DNA of 21,099 nucleotides, taken from the NCBI GenBank assembly GCA_046724665.1, contig JBKOWZ010000306.1:1-21099 (forward strand). Reading direction: 5' to 3'. This document shows positions 7,144 through 15,271 of the stretch, in pieces. The notes beneath the pieces are model-generated. The model saw only the letters and a program-made list of their open reading frames with translations, searched no databases and was not told where the DNA came from. Both the position numbers and the translations under genes were made by a program. Position 1 is the first letter of the stretch. Each line of letters opens with the position of its first letter. This stretch comes from Actinocrinis sp046724665. GTDB lineage: Bacteria > Actinomycetota > Actinomycetes > Streptomycetales > Catenulisporaceae.

Positions 7144-9779
7144 CAGAGTCCGCCGACCATCCAATCCGTGGCGTGTCCCGGCCGCAGCGGCAGGTCGAAG
7201 ACGATCAGTCCGTTCTCGGCGCCGTGCTCGGCGACTTCGCCATCGACCATGACGCGCAGTCGTTCCGCGCCACCGCGAGGCGGCGCGACCTCCATGCGCA
7301 CACTGCCCGCGAGCACCGACGCCTCGGTCCGCAGATAGCCGCGCGCGAAGCCCTCACCGTACTCCACGCCGACCAGCGGCAGCCGCAGCGAGAAGCGCGG
7401 CAGCGGCAGATGCGGTGTGACGCGGTAGCCGGCCGCGGTGGGCTCGATCCCGGCTAGCTTGATCATCGCGAACAGCGTCCACGCCGGCTGGTGCATGTTC
7501 TGCCCGAGCCATTCGAGGCCGAAGCTCGCCCACTCGCGCGTCTCGTAGTGCGCGAGGCAGGCGTCCGCGGCGTGCAGGACGCCCACGAAGCTTTCCGGAT
7601 AGGCGGTCGCGTGCGCGGTCAGGGTGTTACGGGTCAGTTCGTCGAACGCCAGCTCGCGCGCGTTCGGCACGACGCCGTCGAGGCTGGCGAGCGCCCACGT
7701 CAGCGGCCCGTTGAGCGCGTACCAGGCGCCGCCGAGCTGCACGGCGTGCTCGATGCCCACCATGCCGTTGACCTCGCCGAAGGGACTGGCGAGCAGGATC
7801 TCGTCCCGCTCGGTGACCTCCTCGTCGGCGCGCGCCGGGCTCTGCGCCGTGCCGATCTTGGCCGGGCCCCTGACCGCTTCGGGGGCGTCGATTCCGGTCA
7901 GGTAGCGGCGGATGTTGGCGACGAGCTTGCGCGACTGCTGCGCGTCCGGCACCCCGGCGAGGATCGCCCACGGCTGGGGCTCCAGGTAGATCGCGCCGCT
8001 GCCCTTGACGCCGTCGCCCTCGTAGCCGCGCGCGTACCAGCCGCGCGGCTGCCACTGGCGCGCCGCGTCGAGCTTGACCTGCTTGCCGCGCGCGGTCAGC
8101 AGCGCGGCGAAGTCGTGGTCGCCGCGCGCCTCGGCGACCTGCGCCAGCCGCGGATAGACGAACGCCAGCTGCGCCGGGACCAGCGCGGTCTCGGTCAGGT
8201 TCGGGATGGTCCAGCTGATGATGTCGTTCCAGTCGCCGGACGGGCCGCGGTGGTAGCCGCCGTGCGGCGCGCCGGACCAGCTCTCCTGCCGCTGGTAGCC
8301 GCGCTTGAGGTGCTCCCAGAGCGTCGCCTCGCCGCCGTCGTCGAAGGCGACCACCTCGTCGAAGAAGGCGTAGTCGCGGGTCGCGAGGGCGTACTCGGCG
8401 GCCGCGTTGAGCAGCCACAGCTCGGAGTCCATGTCGTCGTTGTCCACGCGCCGGCACATGCCGCCCACGTGCGTCGCCGCGGCGCCGTCGGACCGCTGGA
8501 TCCGCGCCGAGTACCGCAGCACCTCGCGCGCCAGCTCAGGGTTCGTATAGATCATCGGCAGCATGTGCTGGAGCGGATCGCGGTAGGCCAGCTGCACGCC
8601 CCACTCGTACTGGTAGAAGCCGCCCTCCGAGATGGTGTGGCTTCCGCAGAGCTCTTCATAGGTCGCGCCGGAGCGCACCGTGTACGCGCTCCACTGCAAC
8701 TCGCGCGAAAGCCAGCGGTAGTCCTCGCCGAGATCGACCTGCGGCACCCAGTCCGCCCACGCGCGCTGCGATTCCCCCAGCGGATCCTCGGCGTCGCGGT
8801 ACGCGGTGACGATCCGCTCGATCGCCTCCGGCCTGGCCGCGCCGTAGGCGTAGCGCAGGACCACCGTCTGGCCGGCCGGCACGACGACCGGGCTGCGGAA
8901 GACGAACAGCGTGCGCCCGACCGAGCCCGCCTCGACCGCGGGGGCGAGCGAATTCGACGACTGAGCCGCCTTGGCGCCGTCCGGGTCGGCGCGGCCGCCG
9001 GATCCGAAGAAGACCCGGGCGTCCGTCTCGAATCCCCGGACCTCGCCGCGCAGCACCGCCGCGTAGATCGTCAGCGGATCCTGGTCCGAGTCGTCCGGAC
9101 GATGCGCCACGGTCAGCGTCCTGGTCGCCGCGTCGTACATCGGCGCGTCCAGGCCGCGTTGGCGGTGAGCGGACTGGTCGTAGGGATTAACGTCCCAGTA
9201 CTCGAACCAGACTGCTTCCCTCGCCTCGCCGCCCCCGTTGTGCAGCACGACGTCGTGCAGCAGAACCGGGTCGTCGCCGAACGGCGCGTATACGTACTCG
9301 TCGATTCGGATGCCGGCCGCGGTGTTGACGCGCCTGAAGTAGCCGGTGCCGAATTCGCGCTCTGAATCGCTGCCCGCCGGGTGGTCATCGTAAAGCGTCG
9401 AGTACGTCGCTTCGTCGATCCACAGAAAGCCGTACCCGCCGGCGTAGTGGCCGTTCTGCGCGTCGTGGCGGTTGATCCACTGGTAAACGCGGTCCTGACT
9501 CCACAGCTGGACGTAGCCGCAGTTGTAGGGCATCGCCACGATGTGGTCGTTGCCGATCTGGCCCTGCGCGTCCACCCGGTCGGGATGCTCGCTGGTCGGC
9601 GCGATGTACTCGGCCCACCGAGCCCGCGGATCGGTGCGGTGGTCCATCGTGTACCGATACACCGGCAGGCCGAAACGATCCACGCCCCACCGGCCGAATA
9701 CGCCGCTGCCGGCATCCGAATCGATCTCGACACGGCCGCTTTCCTGCGACAGGGGCGCCCACCCGCCTGTCGCGCTCAC
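7143..9779 (-). CDS. GH94/GH36-like glycoside phosphorylase-like protein
   Basis: An 878-residue cytosolic protein with no signal peptide. Its plan is that of GH94-type inverting phosphorylases such as cellobiose phosphorylase: an N-terminal beta-sandwich starting near FGRWGVDRFGLPVYRYTM, an (alpha/alpha)6 barrel in the middle third, and a C-terminal beta domain. The barrel carries GDWND (Asp516-Asp519), matching the DWND motif that supplies the general acid in GH94, plus barrel segments around YQYEWGVQLAYRDPLQ and GEVNGMVGIEHAVQLGGAWY. A typical GH94 reaction cleaves a beta-glucoside with phosphate to give a sugar-1-phosphate. The start is the GTG at 9779, but its Shine-Dalgarno (GAAGGAGA) is about 20 nt away; GTG 9731, preceded by AGGAAAG, is an alternative. 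It follows the SDR gene by 15 nt. It looks divergent from characterised GH94 enzymes, so phosphorolysis versus hydrolysis, and the substrate, are open. Confidence 0.7.
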   Translation of the reverse strand: MSATGGWAPLSQESGRVEIDSDAGSGVFGRWGVDRFGLPVYRYTMDHRTDPRARWAEYIAPTSEHPDRVDAQGQIGNDHIVAMPYNCGYVQLWSQDRVYQWINRHDAQNGHYAGGYGFLWIDEATYSTLYDDHPAGSDSEREFGTGYFRRVNTAAGIRIDEYVYAPFGDDPVLLHDVVLHNGGGEAREAVWFEYWDVNPYDQSAHRQRGLDAPMYDAATRTLTVAHRPDDSDQDPLTIYAAVLRGEVRGFETDARVFFGSGGRADPDGAKAAQSSNSLAPAVEAGSVGRTLFVFRSPVVVPAGQTVVLRYAYGAARPEAIERIVTAYRDAEDPLGESQRAWADWVPQVDLGEDYRWLSRELQWSAYTVRSGATYEELCGSHTISEGGFYQYEWGVQLAYRDPLQHMLPMIYTNPELAREVLRYSARIQRSDGAAATHVGGMCRRVDNDDMDSELWLLNAAAEYALATRDYAFFDEVVAFDDGGEATLWEHLKRGYQRQESWSGAPHGGYHRGPSGDWNDIISWTIPNLTETALVPAQLAFVYPRLAQVAEARGDHDFAALLTARGKQVKLDAARQWQPRGWYARGYEGDGVKGSGAIYLEPQPWAILAGVPDAQQSRKLVANIRRYLTGIDAPEAVRGPAKIGTAQSPARADEEVTERDEILLASPFGEVNGMVGIEHAVQLGGAWYALNGPLTWALASLDGVVPNARELAFDELTRNTLTAHATAYPESFVGVLHAADACLAHYETREWASFGLEWLGQNMHQPAWTLFAMIKLAGIEPTAAGYRVTPHLPLPRFSLRLPLVGVEYGEGFARGYLRTEASVLAGSVRMEVAPPRGGAERLRVMVDGEVAEHGAENGLIVFDLPLRPGHATDWMVGGL

Positions 9780-9794
9780 GTTGCTGGCTATCGC

Positions 9795-10568
9795 TCAGTC
9801 TCCTTCGACCCGAGCGTGGCCCACGCTGCCGTTCAGCGTGAGTCCACCATCGACGTTCAGCACCTGCCCCGTGATGTAACGCGCCCCGTCCGAGGCCAAC
9901 AGCAGCACCGCGTCGGCGACGTCGTCGGCCTCCGCGATCCGGCCGAGCGGGATGCGAGCGCGGTAGTTCGCGCGTACCTGCTCGGTCCACGCGATGGCGT
10001 TGAGCGGCGTCTCCGTCGCTCCGGGCGCGATCGCGTTGACCGTGACGCCGTGCGGCCCGAGTTCCACTGCCAGCGCGCGGGTGAGGCCGACGATGCCGCC
10101 CTTGGCCGTGACGTAGGCGGCGAGCTGCGACACCGGCTGGTCCGCGACGACCGAGCTGATGTTGATGATCCGGCCGTGCCCCTGGCGCACCATCTGCCGC
10201 GCGGCGGCCCGGCAGCCGTTCACGACGCCGACCAGGTTGCCGCCGAGCAGGGACGACCACTCCTCGGGGGTGGTCTCCAGGAACGGCTTGACCATCAGGC
10301 GCGCCGCGTTGTTGATCCAGAGGTCGATGCCGCCCCAGCGCTCGACGGCCCGCGCGGCGAGCCGATCGACCAGCTCGCTGTCGCCGACGTCCGCGACCGA
10401 GATGTCCGCCTCGCCGCCGGCCGCCTCGATCTTGCGCGCCACCTCCTCGCCGCGCTCGGGCGAGTCGAGGTGGACACCTGCGACGCGGGCACCCTGGTGG
10501 GCCAGGGCGAGCCCGATCGCCAGGCCGATGCCTTGAGAGACGCCGGTCACGACGGCGCGCAGTGCCAT
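9795..10568 (-). CDS. SDR-family dehydrogenase (operon SDR 2)
   Basis: A 257-residue classical short-chain dehydrogenase with a Rossmann glycine motif TGVSQGIG (8-15), NNAA (86-89), the catalytic Ser in NISS (about 139) and the YVTAK motif (Tyr152, Lys156), then the usual C-terminal VDGG. It probably oxidises a hydroxyl of a sugar, lactone precursor or deoxy-keto acid with NAD(P). The start is ATG 10568, 4 nt after the E1 stop, with GAGGCGG upstream; an upstream in-frame ATG (10610) would overlap E1 by 38 nt. The two operon SDRs are clearly different sequences, so they probably serve different steps rather than being a recent duplicate. No strong Asp after beta-2 is seen, so the cofactor is uncertain. 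Confidence 0.88.
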   Translation of the reverse strand: MALRAVVTGVSQGIGLAIGLALAHQGARVAGVHLDSPERGEEVARKIEAAGGEADISVADVGDSELVDRLAARAVERWGGIDLWINNAARLMVKPFLETTPEEWSSLLGGNLVGVVNGCRAAARQMVRQGHGRIINISSVVADQPVSQLAAYVTAKGGIVGLTRALAVELGPHGVTVNAIAPGATETPLNAIAWTEQVRANYRARIPLGRIAEADDVADAVLLLASDGARYITGQVLNVDGGLTLNGSVGHARVEGD

Positions 10569-10572
10569 GGGT

Positions 10573-12612
10573 TCACCGCCTCTCAGCGGTCTGCTCGGGG
10601 GTGTGCTCAACGGCCTGCGTCAGAGCCCGCGCGGCCGCGGCGATCGTATCCGCGTCGGGCACCAGGGCACGCTGCAACGCCGGCGCGGCGGGCATGCGCA
10701 CGTCGGGTGTGCCGACCCGCCGGACCGGCGCGGTGAGCAGGCCGAAGTGCCGCTCCTGGATGCGCGCGGCCACCTCGGCGCCGAACCCGCCGGTGACGTT
10801 CGCCTCGTGCGCGATCAGGATCCGGCCGCCGCCCGCGCGCACCGCCTGCTCGATCGCGTCGTCGTCGAGCGGCGAGAGCCAGCGCAGATCGACCACGCTC
10901 GCCTCGGTGCCCTCGTCCGCGAGCCGCCGCGCCGCGTCCAGGGCCGGGCCGAGCATGGTGCCCCAGGTGAGGATCGCCAGATCGCCGCCCTCGCGGTGGA
11001 CGCGCGCGCCGCCGACCGGCTCGACCGGGGCGTCGAGATCGACCAGGCCCTTCGTCTGGTACAGCGAGCGGGCCTCGATGACGACGCAGGGATCGTCGTC
11101 GGCGATCGCGGCGCGCAGCATGGCGTACGCGTCGTGCGGGGTGGCCGGCAGCCCGACCTTCAGCCCGGGGATGTGTGTCAGCAGCGCCTCAAGGCTCTGC
11201 GAATGCTGCGCCGTGGAGCCCGGGGTCACGCCCTGCTGCGTGCGCACGACGAGCGGCGCGTGCAACTGCGACCGGCTCACGTACCGGACGTTGGCCGCCT
11301 GGTTGATCAGCTGGTCGAGCGCGACCAGCAGGAAGTCCGCCCACATGACCTCGACGACCGGCCGCATGCCCTCGATCGCCGCGCCGACCGCGGAACCGAG
11401 GATCGCGCTCTCCGCGATGGGGGTGTCGAAGACGCGCTCGCTGCCGTACTCGCGCTGCAACTGGCGCGAGGCGCCGAAGATGCCGCCGGCCTCGCCGACG
11501 TCCTCCCCGTAGACCAGCAGTTCCGGCCGCGCGGCCAGCTCGGCGTGCAAGGCGGCGTTCACGGCGCGCACGAATGTCAGCTCCTTGCCGCCGGCCGCGG
11601 CAGGAGCGGGCGCCGACGAACCGGCCGGCACGGAGGCGAAGATGTGGCTTCGCGCGGTCGCGGTGTCGGGCAGCGCCATGGCGCGCACGGCCGTAGTCGC
11701 CTCGTCGATCTCGGCCTGGACCGCGGCCTCGATCTCGTCGAGCTGCGCCGCGGTCGCCTCGCCGGCGGCGATCAGCTCGCGCCGCAGCCGGGCCAGCGGC
11801 TCGGCGAGCCGCGCCGCCTGGACGTCCTCCTTGGGACGGTAGTGCTCGATGTCGCGGTTGTAGTGGCCCCACAGGCGCACCGTCGTGCATTCGAGCAGGA
11901 TCGGTCCGCCGCCGTCGCGCGCCAGTTCCACCGCCTCGGCCACCGCCTGCGCGACCGCGAACGGGTCGCAGCCATCGACGACATGCCCGGGCACGCCGTA
12001 AGCCGCGGCACGCTCCGACAGGCGTTCGAGCCGGACCATCGAGGCGATCGGCGTCATCTCGGACCAGCCGTTGTTCTCGCAGATCACCACCAGCGGAAGG
12101 TCGCGCGCCGCGGCCAGCAGCAGCCCCTCGTGGACCGAGCCCTGGTTCATCGCGCCGTCGCCGATCGAGGCGACCACGACGCGGTCCTCCCCCCGCGTGC
12201 TGGCGGCCAGCGCCACGCCGGCCGCGATCGGGACCCCGGCGCCGACGATGGAGTTCTCCCCGATCAGGCGGTACTGCGGCGCCGTCAGGAACGCCGAGCC
12301 GCCGCGGCCCCCGTTGATCCCGTCGGCGCGGTGGCAGACCTCCGCGAGCAGATCCACCACCGGGACGCCGCAGGCCAGCGCCCAGCCGTGGCCACGGTAG
12401 GTCGTCAGCACCCTGTCACGATCCGAGAGGGCGGCCAGCGCGCCGACCGGGATGGCCTCCTGCCCGGCGCAGACGTGGATCGAGCCGGCGGCGAGCCCTT
12501 CGGTGCCCAGTTCGATGCAGCGCTGCTCGAACTGCCTGATGACCGCCATGAGGCGGTAGGTGTCGCTGCGAGACATCTGTTGCGCGAGGGTCATCGTCTC
12601 TCCCGAAGTCAT
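10573..12612 (-). CDS. Fused alpha-beta E1 of a TPP-dependent 2-oxoacid dehydrogenase
   Basis: A 679-residue single-chain E1. Residues about 15-320 are the alpha-type part, with the thiamine diphosphate/Mg motif GDG(151-153)-x26-NN(180-181) and GGRGGSAF. A Pro/Ala/Ser/Gly-rich linker (about 325-343) leads to the beta-type part (344-660) with GEDVGEAGGIFGASRQL and FDTPIAES. Related enzymes (acetoin dehydrogenase, branched-chain 2-oxoacid dehydrogenase) decarboxylate a 2-oxoacid or cleave acetoin and pass the acyl group to a lipoyl E2. No E2, E3 or lipoyl domain is in the window, so it either borrows a housekeeping E2 or acts as a stand-alone decarboxylase. ATG 12612 overlaps the IclR stop by 4 nt (ATGA). 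ATG 12594 with GGGAGA just upstream is an equally good start. Its place beside a sugar-acid dehydratase suggests a 2-keto-3-deoxy-acid-derived substrate (inference). Confidence 0.9.
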   Translation of the reverse strand: MTSGETMTLAQQMSRSDTYRLMAVIRQFEQRCIELGTEGLAAGSIHVCAGQEAIPVGALAALSDRDRVLTTYRGHGWALACGVPVVDLLAEVCHRADGINGGRGGSAFLTAPQYRLIGENSIVGAGVPIAAGVALAASTRGEDRVVVASIGDGAMNQGSVHEGLLLAAARDLPLVVICENNGWSEMTPIASMVRLERLSERAAAYGVPGHVVDGCDPFAVAQAVAEAVELARDGGGPILLECTTVRLWGHYNRDIEHYRPKEDVQAARLAEPLARLRRELIAAGEATAAQLDEIEAAVQAEIDEATTAVRAMALPDTATARSHIFASVPAGSSAPAPAAAGGKELTFVRAVNAALHAELAARPELLVYGEDVGEAGGIFGASRQLQREYGSERVFDTPIAESAILGSAVGAAIEGMRPVVEVMWADFLLVALDQLINQAANVRYVSRSQLHAPLVVRTQQGVTPGSTAQHSQSLEALLTHIPGLKVGLPATPHDAYAMLRAAIADDDPCVVIEARSLYQTKGLVDLDAPVEPVGGARVHREGGDLAILTWGTMLGPALDAARRLADEGTEASVVDLRWLSPLDDDAIEQAVRAGGGRILIAHEANVTGGFGAEVAARIQERHFGLLTAPVRRVGTPDVRMPAAPALQRALVPDADTIAAAARALTQAVEHTPEQTAERR

Positions 12613-13382
12613 GCTGTCCCGGCGATTTCCACGACGATGCGGGTGTACTGCGTCTTGCGCTCCTTGAAGCGCTCGACCGGGGCGGACAGCGTCAGCGCCG
12701 CGACCACGGTGTCACCGTCGCGGATCGGTGCGCTGACACACGCGACGCCGAGCGCGTACTCCTCCCAGTCGTAGGCGAATCCTGCGACGCGGACCTGGTC
12801 GAGTTCGGCCTCGAGTTTCGCGGAGTCGGTGATGGTGTGCGGCGTCAGCGCGGGCAGCGGCCGCTCGGCGAGCACGGCGCGCCGCACGTCCTCGCGGGCG
12901 TACGCGAGCAGCAGCTTGCCGGTCGCGCGCGCGTGTACGTCCCCGAAGAATCCGGTCCCGATGTCGCCGACGCGCACGGCGTGCGCGCCCTCGATCGTCG
13001 CCAGCACCCGGATCTCCCCGCGCCGCCAGGCGCTGAGATAGGCCGTCTCCCCCGACTGCTCCGCGAGGCGGCGCAGCAGGCTGAGATGGGCCTCGGAGAC
13101 GTTGGCGTCGCGCGCGACCGCGTCCGCGATCACCGCGGCCTTCGGACCGAGCACGTAGCGGCGGTCCTGGTCCTTCGCAAGCAGCCCCTCCTCGACCAGC
13201 GTGGTGAGCAGGTGGTAGGCGGTCGGCAGGGTGAGGTCGAACTCGGTCGAGACCTCGGTGGCCGAGACCGGCCGCGGGGTGGCGGCGGCGACGGACAGCA
13301 GCACCCGCGAAGCGCGGGCGACCGACTGGATCGTCAGGACCTTGCCGCCGTCGCCGGACTTGCGGTCACGCACGGACGGCAT
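12609..13382 (-). CDS. IclR-family transcriptional regulator
   Basis: A 257-residue IclR protein: an N-terminal winged helix-turn-helix (about 20-85, with VSATEVSTEFDLTLPTAYHLL as the HTH) and a C-terminal GAF-like effector domain (about 90-257, with GETAYLSAW, ARATGKLLLAY and an ALTLSAPVERF-type end). IclR proteins usually bind a pathway intermediate and repress or activate a catabolic operon. It is the fifth gene of the nine-gene operon, 15 nt after the SDR stop, and overlaps the E1 start, so it would be co-transcribed and probably autoregulates the operon. A likely target is the dyad at 17208-17226. The start at ATG 13382 has GCAGG 5 nt upstream. Confidence 0.92.
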   Translation of the reverse strand: MPSVRDRKSGDGGKVLTIQSVARASRVLLSVAAATPRPVSATEVSTEFDLTLPTAYHLLTTLVEEGLLAKDQDRRYVLGPKAAVIADAVARDANVSEAHLSLLRRLAEQSGETAYLSAWRRGEIRVLATIEGAHAVRVGDIGTGFFGDVHARATGKLLLAYAREDVRRAVLAERPLPALTPHTITDSAKLEAELDQVRVAGFAYDWEEYALGVACVSAPIRDGDTVVAALTLSAPVERFKERKTQYTRIVVEIAGTA

Positions 13383-13397
13383 GTCGGCCTGCTTCTG

Positions 13398-14144
13398 TCA
13401 TGCGTACCAGTCTCCTTCGACCGTCATGCCTCCATCGACGACGACTGCCTGGCCGGTCACGTACGACGCCTCCGGCGACGCGAGGAAGGCGATGACCGCG
13501 GCGATCTCGTCCGGCGCCGCGAGGCGGCGCAGCGGGATCCGCGACTCCAGCCGTCCGACGTCCAGCAGGTTCTGCGCGATCAGCCGCTCGATCAGGGCGG
13601 TGCGGGTGTAGCCGGGCGCGACCGCGTTGACCCGGATCCCGGCCGTGGCCCATTCGACCGCGAGCGTGCGGGTGAGCCCCTCGATCGCGGCCTTCGCCGC
13701 GCTGTAGGTCAGCCGCCGCGGCATGCCGACGCGCGCCGCGACCGACGAGACGTTGACGATGGCGCCGCGGCTCTCGGCCAGCAGCGGATAAGCCGCGCGG
13801 CAGCAGCGCATCGTCCCGCCGAGGTGCACGTCGAGCATGCGGTGCCACTCGCCGTCGTCGAGCTCGTGCGACGGCGCCGGACGGGCGAATCCCGCGCAGT
13901 TGACCAGCGCGTCCAGCCGCTGATGATGCGCCGCCACGTCCGCCAGCACGCCCGCGAGCGCCTGCGAGTCGGTGACGTCGGCGACCATGGCGTGCGCGCC
14001 GAGCTCGTCGGCCGCCTGCCGCGCGGTCTGCATGTCCTGGTCCACCAGGACGACGGTGGCGCCGCCGTCGGCCAGCCGCTTCGCGGTCGCGAATCCGATG
14101 CCTGACGCGCCTCCGGTCACCAGCGCCACCCGGTCGGGTTCCAT
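13398..14144 (-). CDS. SDR-family dehydrogenase (operon SDR 1)
   Basis: A 248-residue classical SDR with TGGASGIG (10-17), an acidic residue after the second strand (VLVDQD, Asp35) favouring NAD, NCAG (82-85), the catalytic Ser in NVSS (134), YSAAK (Tyr147, Lys151) and VDGG near the C-terminus. Its ATG overlaps the dehydratase stop by one base (TGATG), and GGGGGAG lies about 5 nt upstream, so translation is probably coupled to the dehydratase. Adjacent to an aldonate-type dehydratase, it would suit oxidation of a 2-keto-3-deoxy sugar acid (as in the L-fucose pathway), or the first aldose 1-dehydrogenase step. Which SDR does which step cannot be told from sequence. Confidence 0.9.
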   Translation of the reverse strand: MEPDRVALVTGGASGIGFATAKRLADGGATVVLVDQDMQTARQAADELGAHAMVADVTDSQALAGVLADVAAHHQRLDALVNCAGFARPAPSHELDDGEWHRMLDVHLGGTMRCCRAAYPLLAESRGAIVNVSSVAARVGMPRRLTYSAAKAAIEGLTRTLAVEWATAGIRVNAVAPGYTRTALIERLIAQNLLDVGRLESRIPLRRLAAPDEIAAVIAFLASPEASYVTGQAVVVDGGMTVEGDWYA

Positions 14145-15268
14145 CAGCGCTCCCCCGCTTCGGCTTCATACGTGAACGAATTCACGGATGCGCGCGCCAC
14201 GGCGTCCCAGTCGAGCGGCAGGTCCAGGCCGGGCCGGTCGCTGAGCACCCAGCGGCCGTCCGCGCACGGCGCCGGCTCGGCCAGCAGCCGGTCGATCGGA
14301 TCCGAGCCGACCGGGGCCGGGATGTACTCGGCGTTGGACACGACGTCGAGCGCCGCGCACAGCGGCGCGTGTACGTACGGGAACACGTGTGGCACCGCCG
14401 TGGCGCCGTGCTCCCGGACCAGGCCCGCGACTTTGAGCATGGTGCTGATACCACCGCTTGAGGTCGCGTCCAGCCGCAGGAACCGCACGCTCTCCAGCAG
14501 GTCGCGGAATCCCGCGGCGCTCGGCATGTCCTCGCCGGCCGCCAGCGGCACGTCAAGGCGCCGGGCGAGTTCGCCGAGCGCGCGCCACTCGGTCGCCGGG
14601 AACGGGTCCTCGATGAAGCGCAGGCCGAGGCGCGCGAGCGGCTCGCAGTGCCGCGCCGCGGAGTCAATGTCCTGCCATGGAGCGTGGAAGTCCACCGCGA
14701 GGAAGGTCTCGGCGGGCAGTTTCGCCGCGATGCGGCCGGTCAGCTGCTCGTCGTGCTCAGCGTCGCGGCCGGGCAGGATCAGCTTCACCCCGGCCATGCC
14801 GGCTTCGGCGAAGCCGACCGCCTCGGCGATCAGCTCGTCATCAGAACGCTGATCGGCGAAGTACCCCGCCACCGCCATCAGCGGCACGTCGTCGCGCTCG
14901 GCGCCCATCATGCGGTGCAGCGGCTGCCCGGCCGCCTGCGCGACGACGTCCCAGAGCGCGATGTCGAGCAGCGACGCGGCCCGGATGAACTGCGCCCAGC
15001 CCGGCAGGTAGGCGGCGCGCAGCGCGGTCTGCAAGCCGGTCGGGTGCGCGGCGTCGAGCGTGCTCGCCCGATCGCACAGCGTCCGCAGCGATTCGAGCAG
15101 CGCGGTGCCGCGGGTGTACCCGACGGCCCGGCCGACCAGTCCATCGTCGCAGGTCACGCGGATGACGGCGTAGTCGCGCGACGGGTAGACGATCGTGCCG
15201 AGCCGCACCGGCCAACGCAGCGGCAGGCGGCAGAGCCAGCCCTCGACGCGGACGATTCGCCGTGGCAT
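14144..15268 (-). CDS. Enolase-superfamily sugar-acid dehydratase (mandelate racemase subgroup)
   Basis: A 374-residue enolase-superfamily protein with an N-terminal capping domain (about 1-125) and a barrel. Metal ligands are Asp193 (AVDFH), Glu220 (FIEDPF) and Glu246 (AAGED). The Asp267 (LRLDAT)/His294 (VPHVFP) dyad corresponds to Asp270/His297 of mandelate racemase. The KxK motif is broken: Lys162 is present but the catalytic second Lys is Ile164. Instead, a His follows the first ligand as D-x-H (His195), the arrangement used by D-galactonate and D-mannonate dehydratases. That predicts dehydration of an acid sugar to a 2-keto-3-deoxy acid, not racemisation. The position between mutarotase/lactonase and an SDR agrees. 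It starts 3 nt after the mutarotase stop. Substrate stereochemistry is not deducible. Confidence 0.88.
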   Translation of the reverse strand: MPRRIVRVEGWLCRLPLRWPVRLGTIVYPSRDYAVIRVTCDDGLVGRAVGYTRGTALLESLRTLCDRASTLDAAHPTGLQTALRAAYLPGWAQFIRAASLLDIALWDVVAQAAGQPLHRMMGAERDDVPLMAVAGYFADQRSDDELIAEAVGFAEAGMAGVKLILPGRDAEHDEQLTGRIAAKLPAETFLAVDFHAPWQDIDSAARHCEPLARLGLRFIEDPFPATEWRALGELARRLDVPLAAGEDMPSAAGFRDLLESVRFLRLDATSSGGISTMLKVAGLVREHGATAVPHVFPYVHAPLCAALDVVSNAEYIPAPVGSDPIDRLLAEPAPCADGRWVLSDRPGLDLPLDWDAVARASVNSFTYEAEAGER

Positions 15269-15271
15269 CGG

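Noticed and set aside
7491..9365. 624-residue plus-strand open frame opposite the GH94-like gene
   Set aside because: Antisense shadow; composition is typical of a reversed GC-rich coding frame and there is no ribosome binding site or motif.
10567..12774. 735-residue plus-strand open frame opposite the E1 gene
   Set aside because: It is antisense to the TPP-dependent E1, rich in Arg/His/Gly with no recognisable family, as expected from a GC-biased third codon position.
9795..14144. Recent duplication of the two SDR genes (both end near a shared CAGTCTCCTTCGACC)
   Set aside because: The shared bases encode a similar VEGD tail, but the proteins differ throughout, so convergence or ancient homology explains it better than recent duplication.
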